DNA of 6,503 bases, from positions 2,109 to 8,611 of the forward strand of contig DORI01000153.1 of the NCBI GenBank assembly GCA_003512365.1, in the 5' to 3' direction. Position 1 is the first letter of the stretch, and each line of letters opens with the position of its first letter. Shown piece by piece: positions 6,503 through 6,503 of this stretch. Source of the stretch: Crocinitomicaceae bacterium. Its GTDB lineage: Bacteria; Bacteroidota; Bacteroidia; Flavobacteriales_D; Crocinitomicaceae. Under the pieces are notes generated by a model. It made no database searches, had not been told where the DNA came from, and worked only from the letters and a program-made list of their open reading frames with translations. The position numbers and the translations under genes were made by a program.

Positions 6503-6503
6503 T

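Noticed and set aside
1..6503. Mobile elements, CRISPR repeats, tRNA or rRNA genes, toxin-antitoxin or defence modules
   Set aside because: Nothing with inverted terminal repeats, regular repeat spacing, RNA-gene structure or matching protein motifs was seen; the window is filled by seven ordinary genes.

Overview
The window looks like ordinary chromosomal DNA of an AT-rich Bacteroidota bacterium, most likely a member of the Flavobacteriales. The evidence is the style of the proteins (a RimO with a lysine-rich N-terminus, a DUF2797 protein, GtrA, and a class I cysteine desulfurase with an SGGSACSSG active-site loop), the lack of strong Shine-Dalgarno sequences, and the A-rich sequence before one of the starts. 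The placement rests on recognised family features, not on a database search.

The window is almost fully coding and has two converging gene trains. On the + strand (1-1171) a DUF2797 protein, cut by the left edge, is followed by a small GtrA-family membrane protein, with a 4-base ATGA overlap. On the - strand (6502 down to 1164) five genes run in the order rimO, M23 peptidase, cysteine desulfurase, glycosyltransferase, Wzx-like flippase. Their junctions are a 4-base overlap, a 27-base gap, a 10-base gap and a 4-base overlap, so they probably form one transcription unit. The trains meet tail to tail, and the stop regions of gtrA and the flippase overlap by 8 bases. No intergenic stretch exceeds 27 bases.

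Functionally, the - strand train mixes housekeeping sulfur chemistry with envelope work. RimO is a two-cluster Fe-S radical SAM enzyme that methylthiolates ribosomal protein S12, and the cysteine desulfurase can provide the persulfide sulfur such enzymes need. The exported M23 protein, the GT-B glycosyltransferase and the MOP-type flippase belong to cell-wall remodelling and lipid-linked glycan assembly. GtrA on the other strand is also of a family tied to polyprenyl-linked sugar transfer.

I found no mobile element, CRISPR array, RNA gene or clear defence system, and nothing that amounts to a demonstrated new system. The points most worth a second look are the possible GIY-YIG-like core behind a zinc-ribbon-like segment in the DUF2797 protein, the non-canonical first metal-ligand site in the M23 peptidase, the degraded EX7E motif in the glycosyltransferase, and the glycosyltransferase/flippase pair attached to a rimO train.
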